Shown here: in pieces, positions 54,138 to 64,000 of the stretch
Position numbering within the stretch: the first letter of the stretch is position 1
Layout: each line of letters starts with the position of its first letter
Program-made: the position numbers and the translations under genes
DNA from: Locusta migratoria
Taxonomy: Eukaryota; Arthropoda; Insecta; Orthoptera; Acrididae
Direction of reading: 5' to 3'
Length of the DNA stretch: 64,000 nt
Assembly (NCBI GenBank): GCA_026315105.1
Contig: CM048745.1
Span: forward strand, 789,974,890-790,038,889
Notes under the pieces: model-generated
The model's input: only the letters and a program-made list of their open reading frames with translations
Databases searched by the model: none
Told to the model about the DNA's origin: nothing

Positions 54138-55070
54138 ATTTGCTCGTTTAAATATTTATCCTCAGTAGTTTCCCACGTCATAGTGCGTTTCTGCTTCACA
54201 CAAAATCGCTTCTTCCCACAGTGACTCCACATGGGGCATTCCAAAAGCCTCTGCAGCAAATCAGACTGGCTCTGTGCCTCTTAGCACCCATCAGAAAACA
54301 CACTACTTGAGGGCACACTCTACCTCCATAATTTATCAACTAATATCCACAAACGGTGATTCCTGTAAAAGCGATGAAGTGTTAAGATATTGTCTCGCAT
54401 CAATAAAGTCCTCAGTCAACTAAATTTTACCTTCTTAGAATGAAAATATAGCAGTGACTGGTATCACCGTCTCGTGGAGATAGTAGAATCTTCTCTTTCC
54501 ACTTCTCTGGGAGTTAGAAATCCTTCCTCACATAACCTTTGTAACTTCCAACCGTCATATGTGGCTTGCACAAAAATGAGCTTCAAGGTCTTGCTTTGTC
54601 CAGGCACAGCTTTTCCGTGCCACCCCATCCTGAATTACAATACCGCCAGCTAATGGCCATTGTATTACCACAGAGCTGTGTATCTATACAATTCCTCAGT
54701 CTACTGTGTAAGACATATCATCCCATTCATGTGGCCAACACCTGGTGTTTCTAGTAGATGCCCACCAAAACTGTGCTGTGAGAGTTTTTTTAGATCATAA
54801 ATTAATAATTTGCATTTTCATACCACTGGGTGCACAGCAACACATACGTGCATTGCAGATAAATGGCAATACGATACGATACGATACTTCGTAGCTGTTC
54901 TGTAGATCATTCATGAAATTTCTGAAGTTTACGTCCATTCAGTATTATCGTTAATTTTTATAGCACAGCAGAAAGCGACATTTCGTCAACTCCAAAGAGT
55001 AGCTACTGCTGGCGCGTTTGGTGAGTGTGTATGTATAATTTTTCAGCTTGGCATTTGTAGGTTGTATCCT
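54136..55070. other. Unassigned
   Basis: No coding match recognised on either strand. (GATAC)4 at 54877-54896. The right end could belong to the LTR of the element that follows. Confidence 0.4.
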
Positions 55071-55075
55071 ACTTC

Positions 55076-55090
55076 TGGCGACGGAAACTG
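55076..55090 (+). other. Candidate primer-binding site of an LTR retroelement
   Basis: TGGCGACGGAAACTG, starting with the TGGCGAC typical of tRNA-complementary primer sites, lies ~240 bp upstream of the gag-like frame. A 5' LTR boundary could not be defined. Confidence 0.35.
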
Positions 55091-55797
55091 CGTCGCTTAA
55101 CTGCGTTGCATTACTACGTTGTTCTGTTTAAGTGTTTCACGCAAGTTCATGAGGTTAGGTAGTATTTATTGTAATTTTGGAGGATTAATGTTGACCAGAA
55201 ATACGGCTAGACTTCCGGGAACAAATCAGACTGGATGTAGCAGTCACGGAAAATGTAAAAGTGAACATGGAGGAACAGGAATTTCCCAACCCAACCCTTC
55301 GGTCTAGTTCTAGTGGTGCAGGCATCGAAACTTCCCATGTTACTTTACCAGAACGGCAGAATGGCTAACAGAGAAACAGAATTAGAAATCCCAAGGCATG
55401 TAGATGGTTTGGCGACTGTTAGAAATGCGGAGTGCGATGATGAAGTGAGAGTGACATCTCCATCCCACAGAGAAGATAACGCTCAATTGAGGACACGTGG
55501 TTCGTCACCTGCTCAAAGCAGAAGCTCGGTGCTGGGAGCAGATAAATCCCAGCCGCTCCTAGATTGTATAAAACAAATGAGAACGGAAAATACTGAACAA
55601 ACAACTGAATCATGAAGAAAACAAACAGATGATTGAGACGGCGGCGGAAAAGAATCCTTATCAAAACAACCTGATGATCGACAAGACAGCAGAAAAGGAT
55701 CTTGAACATAACAAGCAGATGAAAGAAATTAAACGACAAAACAACGCAGAAACGAAGCAGATGATCGAGCAAACAATCAACGAACTAGGTGTGGTAA

Positions 55798-56002
55798 CTC
55801 TCAAATGGTCAAATGTTTGTTAAGCTTATAGGGAATTAACTGCGGCGTCATCAGTCCCTAAACTTACAGACTACTTATTAACTAACTTATACTAAAGACA
55901 ACACAAACATCCATGCCCGAGGGAGGTTTCGAACATCCGACGCGGGAGGCCGCGCGATCCGTAACGTGGCGCTCCAGACCGCTCGGCTACTCCCGCGCGG
56001 CT
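55798..56002 (-). mobile_element. SINE subfamily A3 with 8-bp TSD
   Basis: Minus-strand head GCCGCGCGGGAGTAGCCGAG, GAGCGCCACGTTACGGATCG, B box GGATGTTCGAAACCTCCC. TGTGGTAA at 55790-55797 and 56003-56010. Confidence 0.9.
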
Positions 56003-56338
56003 TGTGGTAAAGCAAACAGTAGAGGCAATCTGCGAGCAGACTGACGAATAAAAAAAGTCGTTGCAAAAGGTGAGGTCGGAATTCGACCAAAGAGCATGCG
56101 TAATCGAGGCCAAATGCAATGAGTGAAAGCAGTCGTCAAATTGTCTAGGTAACGTGTCAGCCGTATCAATAAAAAATAATAATGAAAAATTCTGTAAATT
56201 GTGCAGACAGCTAAGGAAGTAAAATAGATTCAGGTTGTTCACGAACAACACCTGAAAGCTGCAAAAGAGAAAATCCACACCTTATATAGACAAGTACAAG
56301 GCGTGGCTGAAATGCCCGGTGAATGGTCTCAGGAAATA

Positions 56339-57081
56339 AGAGGCGCATCCAGAAAGTAAGTTCCGTTTGTTTATATAAACCAAACGTGTACAGATACAGA
56401 AAAAATATTGATTGTACAAAAATCTGCAACTGTGAAACTACTTTTCTACATAGCTTCCGAAATTTTGTAGGCAATTGTCATAACATGGCACAAGGTTTTG
56501 TGTGCCTTTTTCATAGAATGTTGCCGCCTGTGTATTCAACCATGTGGTAACATGTTCTTTCAGCTCGTCATCATCGTTGAAGTGTTGTCCACCAAGGACA
56601 GATTTTAGGTGTAAGAAGAGGATTACTGTCAAAAGATTTTATTTTATTTTTTATTTTTTATTTTATTTTTTTTTTTTTTTTTTTTTTTTTTTCACGATAA
56701 TGTCTGACCTCACACACCGAATGTGACCAAACAATTCTTACGGAAATTTCAATGGGACCTGTTTGATCATCTTCCATACAGTTCGGACCTCTCTCCTAGC
56801 GACTTTCATCTATTCTTACATCTAAAATCTGTCCTTGGTGGTCAACTCTTCAACGATGATAAAGAGCTGTTACCACAGGGTTGAATACACAGGCGGCAAC
56901 CTTCTGCAAAGGGTGCATGCAAAAACTTGTGGCACGCTATGACAAGTGCCTACAAAATTTGGGCAGTAATGTGGAAAAGTAGTTTAAGAGTTGTAGAGTT
57001 TTGTGCAATAAAAATTTCTTCTATATCTGTGTACAATTTCATTTTATTACCAAACGGAACTTACTTTCTGGACGCGACTCG
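56339..57081. mobile_element. Mariner foldback derivative: two 3' halves in inverted orientation
   Basis: Left part (56339-56630) is the antisense 3' end of the mariner seen at 36704-38010 (GCATCCAGAAAGTAAGTTCC, then complement of LFLHLKSVLGGQHFNDDDEL). Right part (56720-57081) is the sense 3' half (WDLFDHLPYSSDLSPSDFHL, LHLKSVLGGQLFNDDKEL) ending TTACTTTCTGGACGCGACTCG. Both termini are therefore 3' ends. A T-rich run (56640-56691) marks the junction. TA flanks at 56337-56338 and 57082-57083. Confidence 0.85.
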
Positions 57082-57190
57082 TATATGAAACAGGGGTTGC
57101 AAATAAAATACGTTTACTAGCTTTCAAAGTAATCGCCATTGGCTACAATACACTTCTGACGTCGGTTGAACAGCTGTTGGAAACTGTCAG

Positions 57191-57394
57191 GCCACGGCGG
57201 AATACCCGTGCACACTGAGGCGCCGTGCTGTGGTGCGCGCGGCCGATCGCCATCGGGGGTTCGAGTCCTCCGTCGAGCATGGGTGTTTGAGTTGTCCTTA
57301 AGATTAGTTTAACTTAGTTTATGTAGTTTGTAAGCTAGGGACTAATAACCAAGCAGTTTAGTCCCATAGATTTAGAAACATTTGAACATTTTTT
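57191..57394 (+). mobile_element. SINE subfamily B2 with ~10-bp TSD
   Basis: Head GCCACGGCGGAATACCCGTG, GGCCGATCGCCATCGGGGG, B box GGGGTTCGAGTCCTCCG. GAAACTGTCAG (57180-57190) and GAAACTTCAG (57395-57404). Confidence 0.85.
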
Positions 57395-57660
57395 GAAACT
57401 TCAGCAAACGCTTGTTGTGGAATCGCTCGAAGCACCGAAGTCACGCGTTGTTGGATCTCGGCAACCACTCAAACACTTTTTACTCACTGGTTCAACACCA
57501 TACACTGACACTAACATTCCGTGGGTCTCCGTCGCCATTTTGCCTAATTTGAAACAAAACTTTATGTTAACGCGTTGTCCCATCGCTCCCGTTTGCGCTC
57601 CATGTTGTGGAATGACACGAGATCTTACACTAGCTGTGTTACCTGGATCGCAGCGTGTAC

Positions 57661-57864
57661 AAAAAAAGATGTTCAAATGTTTGTGAGTCTTATGGGACTT
57701 AACTACTGGGTCATCAGTCCCTAAACCTACAAACTACTTATGAACTAATTACTAACTAGGACGGCACAAATATCCATGCCCGAGGGGGGATTCGAAAACC
57801 CGACCGTAGTGACCGTGCAGACCGTGACTGAAGCGCCTTAGTCCCCTCGGCCACTGCGAACGGC
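57661..57864 (-). mobile_element. SINE family A with 10-bp TSD
   Basis: Full-length antisense SINE. CAGCGTGTAC at 57651-57660 and 57865-57874. Confidence 0.94.
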
Positions 57865-58959
57865 CAGCGTGTACCACCACTTGCCGATTGACTGCAGTGC
57901 TTCGCACGACGGAGGCACCTCGTCCTCGCCACCGCGGTTTGTAAAATATGGGACCAGTCACCAAACTTTTCAGACACACCTTGTAGAAACAAAAATAGGG
58001 CAGGAAACCGAACTACTCATTAAAAATAGTTATAATTCAAGAAATTAGCAAGTTTTATCAGTGCTCGGAATTAACGATGCATAACTGAAAAATCAAAGAG
58101 GTGATAAAACTTCAGAAACGACAACAGGAGAACCTATACGAACTGAGAGACAGTTAGAAGGTTTGCAGGCAAGAATCACGCAAACAGAAACAGCAGGCTT
58201 AACTGCTACATCAGCGAACAATTCTGTACCATTGCATAGCATCACAGACGCAGTAAGAGCGAAAAAAGATTCGATTCCAACTTGCAGTTCAGAGGTCAGG
58301 AATCGATCAAAAACGTGGACGATTTTAACTTCAAGCTATTCGTTTCCGTACAGAATTTTCAGAACTACAAATATTTCGGAAATTTGTTACATCCTAAGGT
58401 GTGGCTTTCATAGTTCAAAGTCCCATTGCCACCCAATAGCCTGTCGTTTATTTGCGGACATCTGGATGGCAAAGATACGGAGAAAATGCGAAATATTTCG
58501 ACCACCTGCAAGTAGTCTGACGAGTGCAAGGAGGCATTTCTGGACTGCTACTGGTCAGAGTCGGCGCAAGACCACATAGAGCAGGAAATAATTGTGTGCA
58601 GTGATCTTGAATCCTTTGGTTTCAAAAGCCCGGTCAAGTTTATCGAAATAATGCTCCATAAAAATAGTGTCTCGATGCACCATGTGGCAATAGCGAGATT
58701 AGCCGCTCAACATTTCTTTGCCAACATTAACACTGTAGGCCATCGTTGCCGTAAGCAAAATATAACACCACAAACAGTTATTTATATTATTTAATAGTAA
58801 CAGATATTTCAAATTACCCTAGCTTGTATGGTGTAACTGTGAAATTCAAAGAGAAATATTAATATACCATAACATTCGCTTAAGGTTGTCTTGAAGAAAA
58901 ATCTGCAGTCTTTTGAAACTAACTATGTGAATATAGATTAAATGTGGCTTACATTCAAT

Positions 58960-60140
58960 GACAGCTGTTGACAGAGTTATTCTACACAAACTAACAAAAG
59001 AAGGGACTGAACCCCTGATGGTACACAAAACACTTTAGATCACTCTTGCAGAAGCCAAGAAACCAGCTCGCCAAATTTAAACAGACACAAAGTCCGAGAC
59101 TGGCAATCGTTTACGGATATTTACGAAATTCTGGTCATATCTAAAGTATTCCATCGGCAAAACACAATCAATACCTTTGCTACGCGATAGTAATGATGAT
59201 CCAATTGATGACAGCTCTGCTAAAGTAGAATTGCTAAATACAAATTTCCAAAATTCCTTCACCAAAGAACACGAAACAATTACCCCAGAATCCGAAGTCT
59301 TCAGGTGCGTAGTGTGTACTAATTCGGTTTCTTGCAGAGTATGCTGATGCAATAGGTCGTTAACTAGTTATCATATACAATGCTCACTCAGCGAACGAGC
59401 CGTACACAAAGACTGGAAAGTTGCACAAGTCACTCCATTATTCAAGAAAGATAATAGGAGACCCGCAAAATTACAGGCCTATATAACTAACGTCGGTTTG
59501 CAGCAGGATTTGGGAACGTTTTACGAATTATATGAACTACCTCGAATAGAACGATCTATTGACTCATAATCAACACGGTTTCAGAAAGTATCGTTCTTGC
59601 GAAACAAAGCTAGCAGCTCTTTACTCACATCAAGTGATGAGTGCTCTCAAAAAGGAATCTCAAATGGATTCCATCTTTCTAGATTACCGTAGGGCTTCAG
59701 ACACTGTTCCTCACAAGTGGCTTCTAATCCCACTGCGTGCTTATGGAATGTCGTCTCAGTTGTGCGATTGAATTCGGAAAAGGACACAGCACATGAAACT
59801 GTCGGGAAATCATCGAGTAATAAATAAGTAATATCTGGCTTTTCCTGGGGAATTATTATAGGGTCCTACTGTTCCTTATCATTATAAACGATTTGAGTTG
59901 AGCAGCTCACTTAGTTCACAGTTAGCAGTTATCGCTTAGCAAAGTCACCCGAAGATCAAAAGTAGCTGCAAAACGATTTGGATATGTCCAAGGTGCAAAA
60001 ATTGAAAAGTGTGAGTTCATCTATAAGGGTTCTAAAAAAATCCGTCAATCGGCATTTACACGATAAATCAGTCAAATATAAATGCCATAAATTAAAATAA
60101 ATACCTAGGAATTACAATTACGAACAACTTTGATTTAACC
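58960..60140 (+). mobile_element. Jockey/CR1-group LINE, degraded plus-strand copy
   Basis: Same family as 40975-42830. Order: YFRYLKYSIGKTQSIPLLRD-like (59120-59190), FQNSFTKEHETITPES (59245-59290), VHKDWKVAQVTPLFKKDNRR-like (59400-59460), NMNYLE and NDLLTHNQHGFRKYRSCETK (59530-59610), KESQMDSIFLDYRRASDTVP (59655-59710), LRAYGMSSQLCD (59735-59770), then eroded RT to YLGITITNNFD (60105-60135). Truncated at both ends. Confidence 0.82.
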
Positions 60141-60149
60141 AAAATAGGA

Positions 60150-61065
60150 CGGACACTTGTAGTGTTGGCAGTGTTTGTATGACGTCACGAGCAATGGATT
60201 GCTGTGCATATCGCTCTCGAATTTTTATATAGTTTTAGGGTTAATATGCTTATTCTGTTATTCGTGATAATATTTAACCTAGAGGTGCTCTAGTAGAGTA
60301 TCGTCAGACATTTTAGCGTTTGTTGTGCCGTCTTTGCTTTGAGATGTGTTATTTGTGTTCGCGTGTGCGCCGGCATCGACGTCTTACTGCTTTGTTTACA
60401 TTTGGTGGCGAGTAGATCCAGCCGGAGGGGTCTCCGAAAGATAAGGTCCAAAAAATCAAATGTTCAAATGTTTGTTAAGGTTATGGGACTTAACTACGGG
60501 GTCATCAGTCCCTAAACTTACAAACTACTTATCAACTACCTTATATTAAAGACGGCACAAAATGTCCATGCCCGAGGGGGGATTCGAACCCCCGACCGTA
60601 GTGGCCGTGCAGAGCGTGACTGGAGCGCCTCAGTCTCCTCGGCCACCGCGGCCGGCAGATAAGGTCCAATACGTGATTATGTATTGTAGTTAAATTATTA
60701 ACGTTGGTAGACTTCAAGAGGTGCTAGCACGCTAGTTATTTATTAAATTTAGTACTTTTCAACATGTGTCTTCTTGCTGTTTTTAACGTAATTTCGGTTG
60801 GTAAACTATCCATTGCGGTGTTTGATAACTCTTGTGCTCTCACTGTGTTTAGTTAGTTTATTAGTGAAGCTTGAATTTGTTCTTGTTTATACAAGCAACA
60901 GTGTAAAGTTTTGTGGTGGTGATATTTGCTCGTTATTGATACTGCTAGTGGTAGTGTTAGATATTGTTAGTTGATTTGTAGAGACTGAGATTTATTGATT
61001 TCTGTAGTTAAGGTAATTCCTCGTTCTTTTGTAGAAACGGAAATTAAAGATCATAGACGTCTAGT
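60150..61065 (+). mobile_element. Probable 5' UTR of the terminal LINE, with a SINE inside
   Basis: Non-coding stretch directly upstream of the ORF1 zinc-finger region. The boundary with the previous LINE is at about 60140-60150. Assignment to the LINE rests on continuity only. Confidence 0.4.
60452..60656 (-). mobile_element. SINE family A with 13-bp TSD
   Basis: Full-length antisense SINE. AGATAAGGTCCAA at 60439-60451 and 60657-60669. Confidence 0.95.
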
Positions 61066-61084
61066 TTTTCTTAACAAGTAACTG

Positions 61085-62065
61085 TAAAATTTTACCACGA
61101 GTAAAAAGTGTGGGCTCTGTCGTAGGTTCGTGCGTAGTGGGCTGCAGTGTGGGATTTGTAGTAAGTATTTTCATGGGGGGGAGGGGGGGGAATGCAGTGG
61201 GGAAGCCAGTGGGCATTGTGGTGAGGTTCTCTCCTGGAATTGCAGGATATGCAGCAGGAATAAGCTGATAGAGGAGCAGAAGCATTTTGATATGCGCCCT
61301 TCAGGTGCAGTTGAAAAACGCTGAAGAGGAACTAGGTAGGCTGAAGAGGGGAAGGGGGCTGGGGAATGGGAACTGGCAGTTGGCATGAAGGTAGCTTGGC
61401 GGAGGTATTCAGATAGCTTCACGTTGCAAGTTGCAAATAAGTTTGACCAACAGTCAAAGTTGAGTGGAGATGAACCTCCTGCAGCTGTAGGTGTAAGAAG
61501 TATGCAGCAGATCTCAGCTGTTAGGAAGCCGAAATCTGTAGAGAGGTCTCTTGGGAAGAAGAAGGTTCTGCTGTTAGGCAGTTCCCCATGGCAGAGTTGT
61601 TGGCCAACAGTTGCAGGAAGTACTTGGGAGTGAGTACCAGGTCACCAGCATAGTGAAGCCCAGGTTACTTGTAACGTAGGAGACTTCTGTAGGAATTTCC
61701 CAAAAGAGGATTAGGTAGTGCTAGTACGTGGGGCCGCGAATAGTCTTGATAGGGACGAGGAGTATGATATAGCTAGTGATCTGGAAAAGATAGCAACTCA
61801 AACTGGTGGCACAAATATGCATTTCGTGCAGCTGTTTCAGCGTCAGGCCTCGTCTTAATACAGCTGTCAGACGTATTAATACGAGGCTTGAGGAGGTGCT
61901 AATGACGGAGGGTATGGACCACATTGCAGTGGTGCCAGTTGAGACTATCCAAAGGTCGGATTTCATTAGACACGGTCTGCACCTCAATATGTATGGGATG
62001 GGAATGTTGACGAAGCTCATAGGTGACAGTGGGGGGGTGTCACTCATGGATAAATTCATGTAGTA
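61085..62065 (+). pseudogene. LINE ORF1: Cys-rich zinc finger plus SGNH-esterase-like domain
   Basis: The N-terminus reads CGLCRRFVRSGLQCGICSKY, then C-x-G...HCGEVLSWNCRICSRN, a PHD-like Cys/His pattern (61108-61260). After a charged linker comes KKVLLLGSSPWQS (61560-), matching the strand and nucleophile-loop region of SGNH/GDSL esterases. Then NSLDRDEEYDIASDLEKIAT (61740-) and SDFIRHGLHLNMYGMGMLTK (61945-62010), whose D-x-x-x-H region fits the catalytic Asp/His block. Such ORF1 proteins are known in CR1-group LINEs. Several frameshifts (for example near 61600 and 61855) make it a pseudogene. Confidence 0.65.
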
Positions 62066-62104
62066 GTTGGTGTTAGGGCTGCAGCATTTTTAGACTGAAG
62101 ACAG

Positions 62105-64000
62105 AGGAAGTCCCTGTAACAAAGGAATCACTTTCGACTAAGTTTAAGAATCTAAGTAATAAGGGGATCACAATATTTCATCAAAATATACAAGGTATCA
62201 GAGTTAAAGTGAACTGCTTATTGATGTTGGCTCTGACATTATGCGTATTTCAGAGCACATTTTAAGTAATGTGACAATTCAAAGACTTCCTTTGCCGGGA
62301 TACAGGTTAGCTGCCTTCTTCTCTAGGAGTTCCTTGCAGTGTGGGGAGTGGCCAGGTATGTTAAAAGTAATTTTTAATCGGAGTCATTTGATTTTTCTAA
62401 ACACTGCACAGAAAAGATATTTGAATGTTGTGCACGAGTTGTTAATGTTAATGGAACTAAACTAGTAATTGTTGTTATTTATAGGTCCCCTGACTCAGAT
62501 TTTAAAATGTTTCTGCCCAAGCTAGAATGGATTCTGGGTTCACTTTATAGGAAGTATAAAAATTTAGTTGTCTGTGGAAATTTTAACATTGTGTTAGATC
62601 TACTTAATTCCTATAATCTGACGCTAACAGTATTGCTTCCAACGAGAGTGAAGGCAGCAGCAGTTCTACCATTCAAAATATGTTTGTTCATTCTTCATTA
62701 TTAGAGGGGCTCTCTGTTAGCAGAATAGTAAATGGCCTATCAGACCACGATGCACAAATTTTAATTCTAAAAAGTATTTGTTCTTAAACAAATATTAAAT
62801 ATAATTATCAACTACGTAGAAAATATAATCCAGTTGCAATTGAGACCTTTTTAATCCTAATTGTCCTCAAGAATGGCAGGATGTTTACAGTGCTGATAAT
62901 GCTTTCCTGAACACATTACTTACGCTATTTGGAAGTTGCTTTCCGCTAGCACGCTCAAAATAAGGTACTTCCAGTAACAAGCAGCCAGGGTGGTTGACAA
63001 AGAGATGTAGAAAAATCCGGAATTGTATCAAAAGATGCAGTAGCTCATTACAAACCTACTCTAAGATTCTGAAAATTGTCATTATGAAGGCAAGAAGTAT
63101 GTGGTATGCAAAAAGAATAGCAAACTCTCGGGATAAAATTAAAACCATTTTGTCAGTTGTGAAGGAAGTGTCTTGTCAGCAGCAACAGGTAGAGGATATG
63201 TCAGTGCATAGTAGAAATGTTTCTGTTACTGACAAGTTAGATATATGTGCAGTATTCAATAATCACTTGCTGAATATAGCATGCGAAGTAAACAGAACCC
63301 TGGTTTCTACAGATAATCAAATAACATTGTTAGAAAATACCTTTCTGAGGCTGTTGCCTGAAATGGTCCTCCATGATACTTCCAAAGAGGAGATTTAGTC
63401 AATAATTAAATCACTAAAGACTAAGGACTCTTGTGGATATGATGGGGTATCTATCAGAATTCTAAAGCACTATTCTTCATATGTTAGTCCAGTACTAAGC
63501 CATATTTGTAATTTTTCCTTTCAGAATGGTCAATTTCCTGACAGATCAAAGTACTCAGTAGTGAAATCACTTTATAAAAAAGAAGAAAGGGGTAATGAGA
63601 CAACTACAGAACTATTTCCATGCCATCGGTTTTTTCCAAAGTCACTGAAAAGGCTGTATATTCAAGATTAATTGACCATTTGAATTCACATAATTTGTTG
63701 TCAAATGTACAGTTTCTCTGTAAAGCACTTTATGGATTAAATAAAAGGCTACGGACATTAGGCGTCTTCTTTGATTTAACAACGGCGTTTGATTGTGTTG
63801 ATCACAAAATACTCTTGCAGAAGTTGGAACATTATGGAATACGAGGAGTTGCTCTCAACTGGTTCAGCTCTTCCTCTAATAACCGATAGCAGAAGGTAAT
63901 TCTCCGCAGTGTTGAAAATGGCTATGACGTACAATCACAATGGGGCACAGTTATATGTGGGTGCCCCAGGTGTCTGTTTTGGGACCACTGCTGTTTTTTA
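62105..64000 (+). pseudogene. LINE ORF2: endonuclease and RT start, runs off the window
   Basis: Endonuclease blocks: KGITIFHQNIQGIRVKVN (62160-), LPLPGYRLAAFFSRSSLQCG (62285-), VIVVIYRSPDSDFKMFLPKL-like (62470-), VCGNFNIVLDLLNSYNLT (62570-) and VNGLSDHDAQILILK (62730-), with the SDH motif that coordinates the active site. A linker (62994-63398) follows. RT start: IIKSLKTKDSCGYDGVSIRI (63400-), VFSKVTEKAVYSRLIDHLNS (63626-), FFDLTTAFDCVDHKILLQKL and EHYGIRGVALNWF (63770-63865). The catalytic ADD lies beyond 64000. Frameshifts present. Probably the same family as 26815-27835 and 46610-47280. Confidence 0.8.

Larger units (their letters stand above)
57086..57983 (-). mobile_element. Second mariner-like element, internally deleted, with two SINEs
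   Basis: The right end on the minus strand is ACAAGGTGTGTCTGAAAAGT next to TA. The N-terminal transposase piece is MGQRVNIKFCFKLGKMATET then HGMLVSVYG (57610-57500). This is followed directly by CRDPTTRDFGASSDSTTSVC (57470-57401) and, across a SINE, by SFQQLFNRRQKCIVANGDYF (57185-57110), the usual C-terminus. The catalytic middle is missing. Left end near CAGGGGTTGCAAATAAAATA. Confidence 0.7.
55240..58800 (+). mobile_element. LTR-type gag region, degraded, with two SINE-bearing stretches and two mariners inserted
   Basis: First part (55313-55823): a charged, repetitive region likely to be coiled coil (MIETAAEKNPYQNNLMIDKT, KQMKEIKRQNNAETKQMIEQ), continuing after the SINE with KQTVEAICEQTDE and KVRSEFDQRACVIEAKCNE (56010-56120). 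Last part (58300-58720): capsid-like blocks KNYKYFGNLLHPKVW-type, SDECKEAFLDCYWSESAQDH and KSPVKFIEIMLHKN. Insertions: SINE 55798-56002, mariner foldback 56339-57081, mariner 57086-57983 with two SINEs. No pol was seen before the LINE at 58960. The gag assignment is by pattern and uncertain. Confidence 0.5.

Noticed and set aside
54017..54259. Open frames through the (AT)n tract
   Set aside because: Ile-Tyr repeats produced by the microsatellite.

Overview
This window looks like a repeat-dense stretch of a large insect nuclear genome, most likely an orthopteran (locust or grasshopper type). That placement is inference from the tRNA-derived SINEs, the LINE and mariner families, their density, and an insect-like mitochondrial nad1 fragment. 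I found no convincing host protein-coding exon. Nearly everything recognisable is a transposable element (TE), usually degraded and often nested.

Layout. 1-5 kb: a Jockey/CR1-group LINE copy (minus) carrying three SINEs, then a Helitron 3' end, a gag relic and a second degraded LINE. 5.5-10 kb: a third SINE family, a 319-bp long inverted repeat, and an RTE-like LINE whose frame is broken by one repeat arm. 10-17 kb: SINEs, a Tc1-like relic and two half-mariners. 18-26 kb: Helitron-type sequence, ~170-bp tandem repeats, a hAT relic and a 769-bp Helitron. 26.8-30 kb: a LINE and a 1.8-kb Tc1/mariner-superfamily element, each with a SINE inside. 30.8-36 kb: a foldback ribozyme element, SINEs, an internally deleted mariner, and a SINE split by a second foldback element. 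36.7-38 kb: a nearly complete mariner. 38.6-43 kb: a LINE containing a 934-bp tRNA-Thr-like composite element, nested SINEs, and the best-preserved Jockey/CR1-group LINE. 45.7-48.2 kb: a 120-bp hairpin and a ~650-bp tandem duplication. 48.3-51 kb: a Mutator-like transposon inside a SINE. 51.9-54 kb: a foldback ribozyme mini-element and a Penelope-like element (reverse transcriptase plus GIY-YIG-like region) interrupted by a nuclear mitochondrial (nad1) insert. 55-58.8 kb: an LTR-type gag region riddled with SINEs and two rearranged mariners. 58.9-60.1 kb: a LINE relic. 60.2-64 kb: a LINE with zinc-finger/esterase ORF1 and endonuclease/RT ORF2 that runs off the window.

The most notable signal is a dispersed set of hammerhead-ribozyme-like motifs (CUGANGA, stem, GAAA, short palindrome, C). 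The palindrome differs between copies (ACCGGU, ACGCGU, ACUAGU, ACGU) but stays self-complementary, as expected of hammerheads with a minimal stem III that work as dimers. Three copies sit in foldback elements with perfect target-site duplications of 10-14 bp and a one-sided 34-53 bp extension, an architecture recalling Penelope-like elements. A second unusual unit is the 934-bp element built from 344-bp repeats, each with an internal tRNA-Thr(AGT)-like sequence, in tandem and inverted order between 11-bp direct repeats.

Limits: everything comes from reading by eye. Boundaries without a direct repeat are good to about 10-30 bp, family names for degraded elements are approximate, and no database search was possible.
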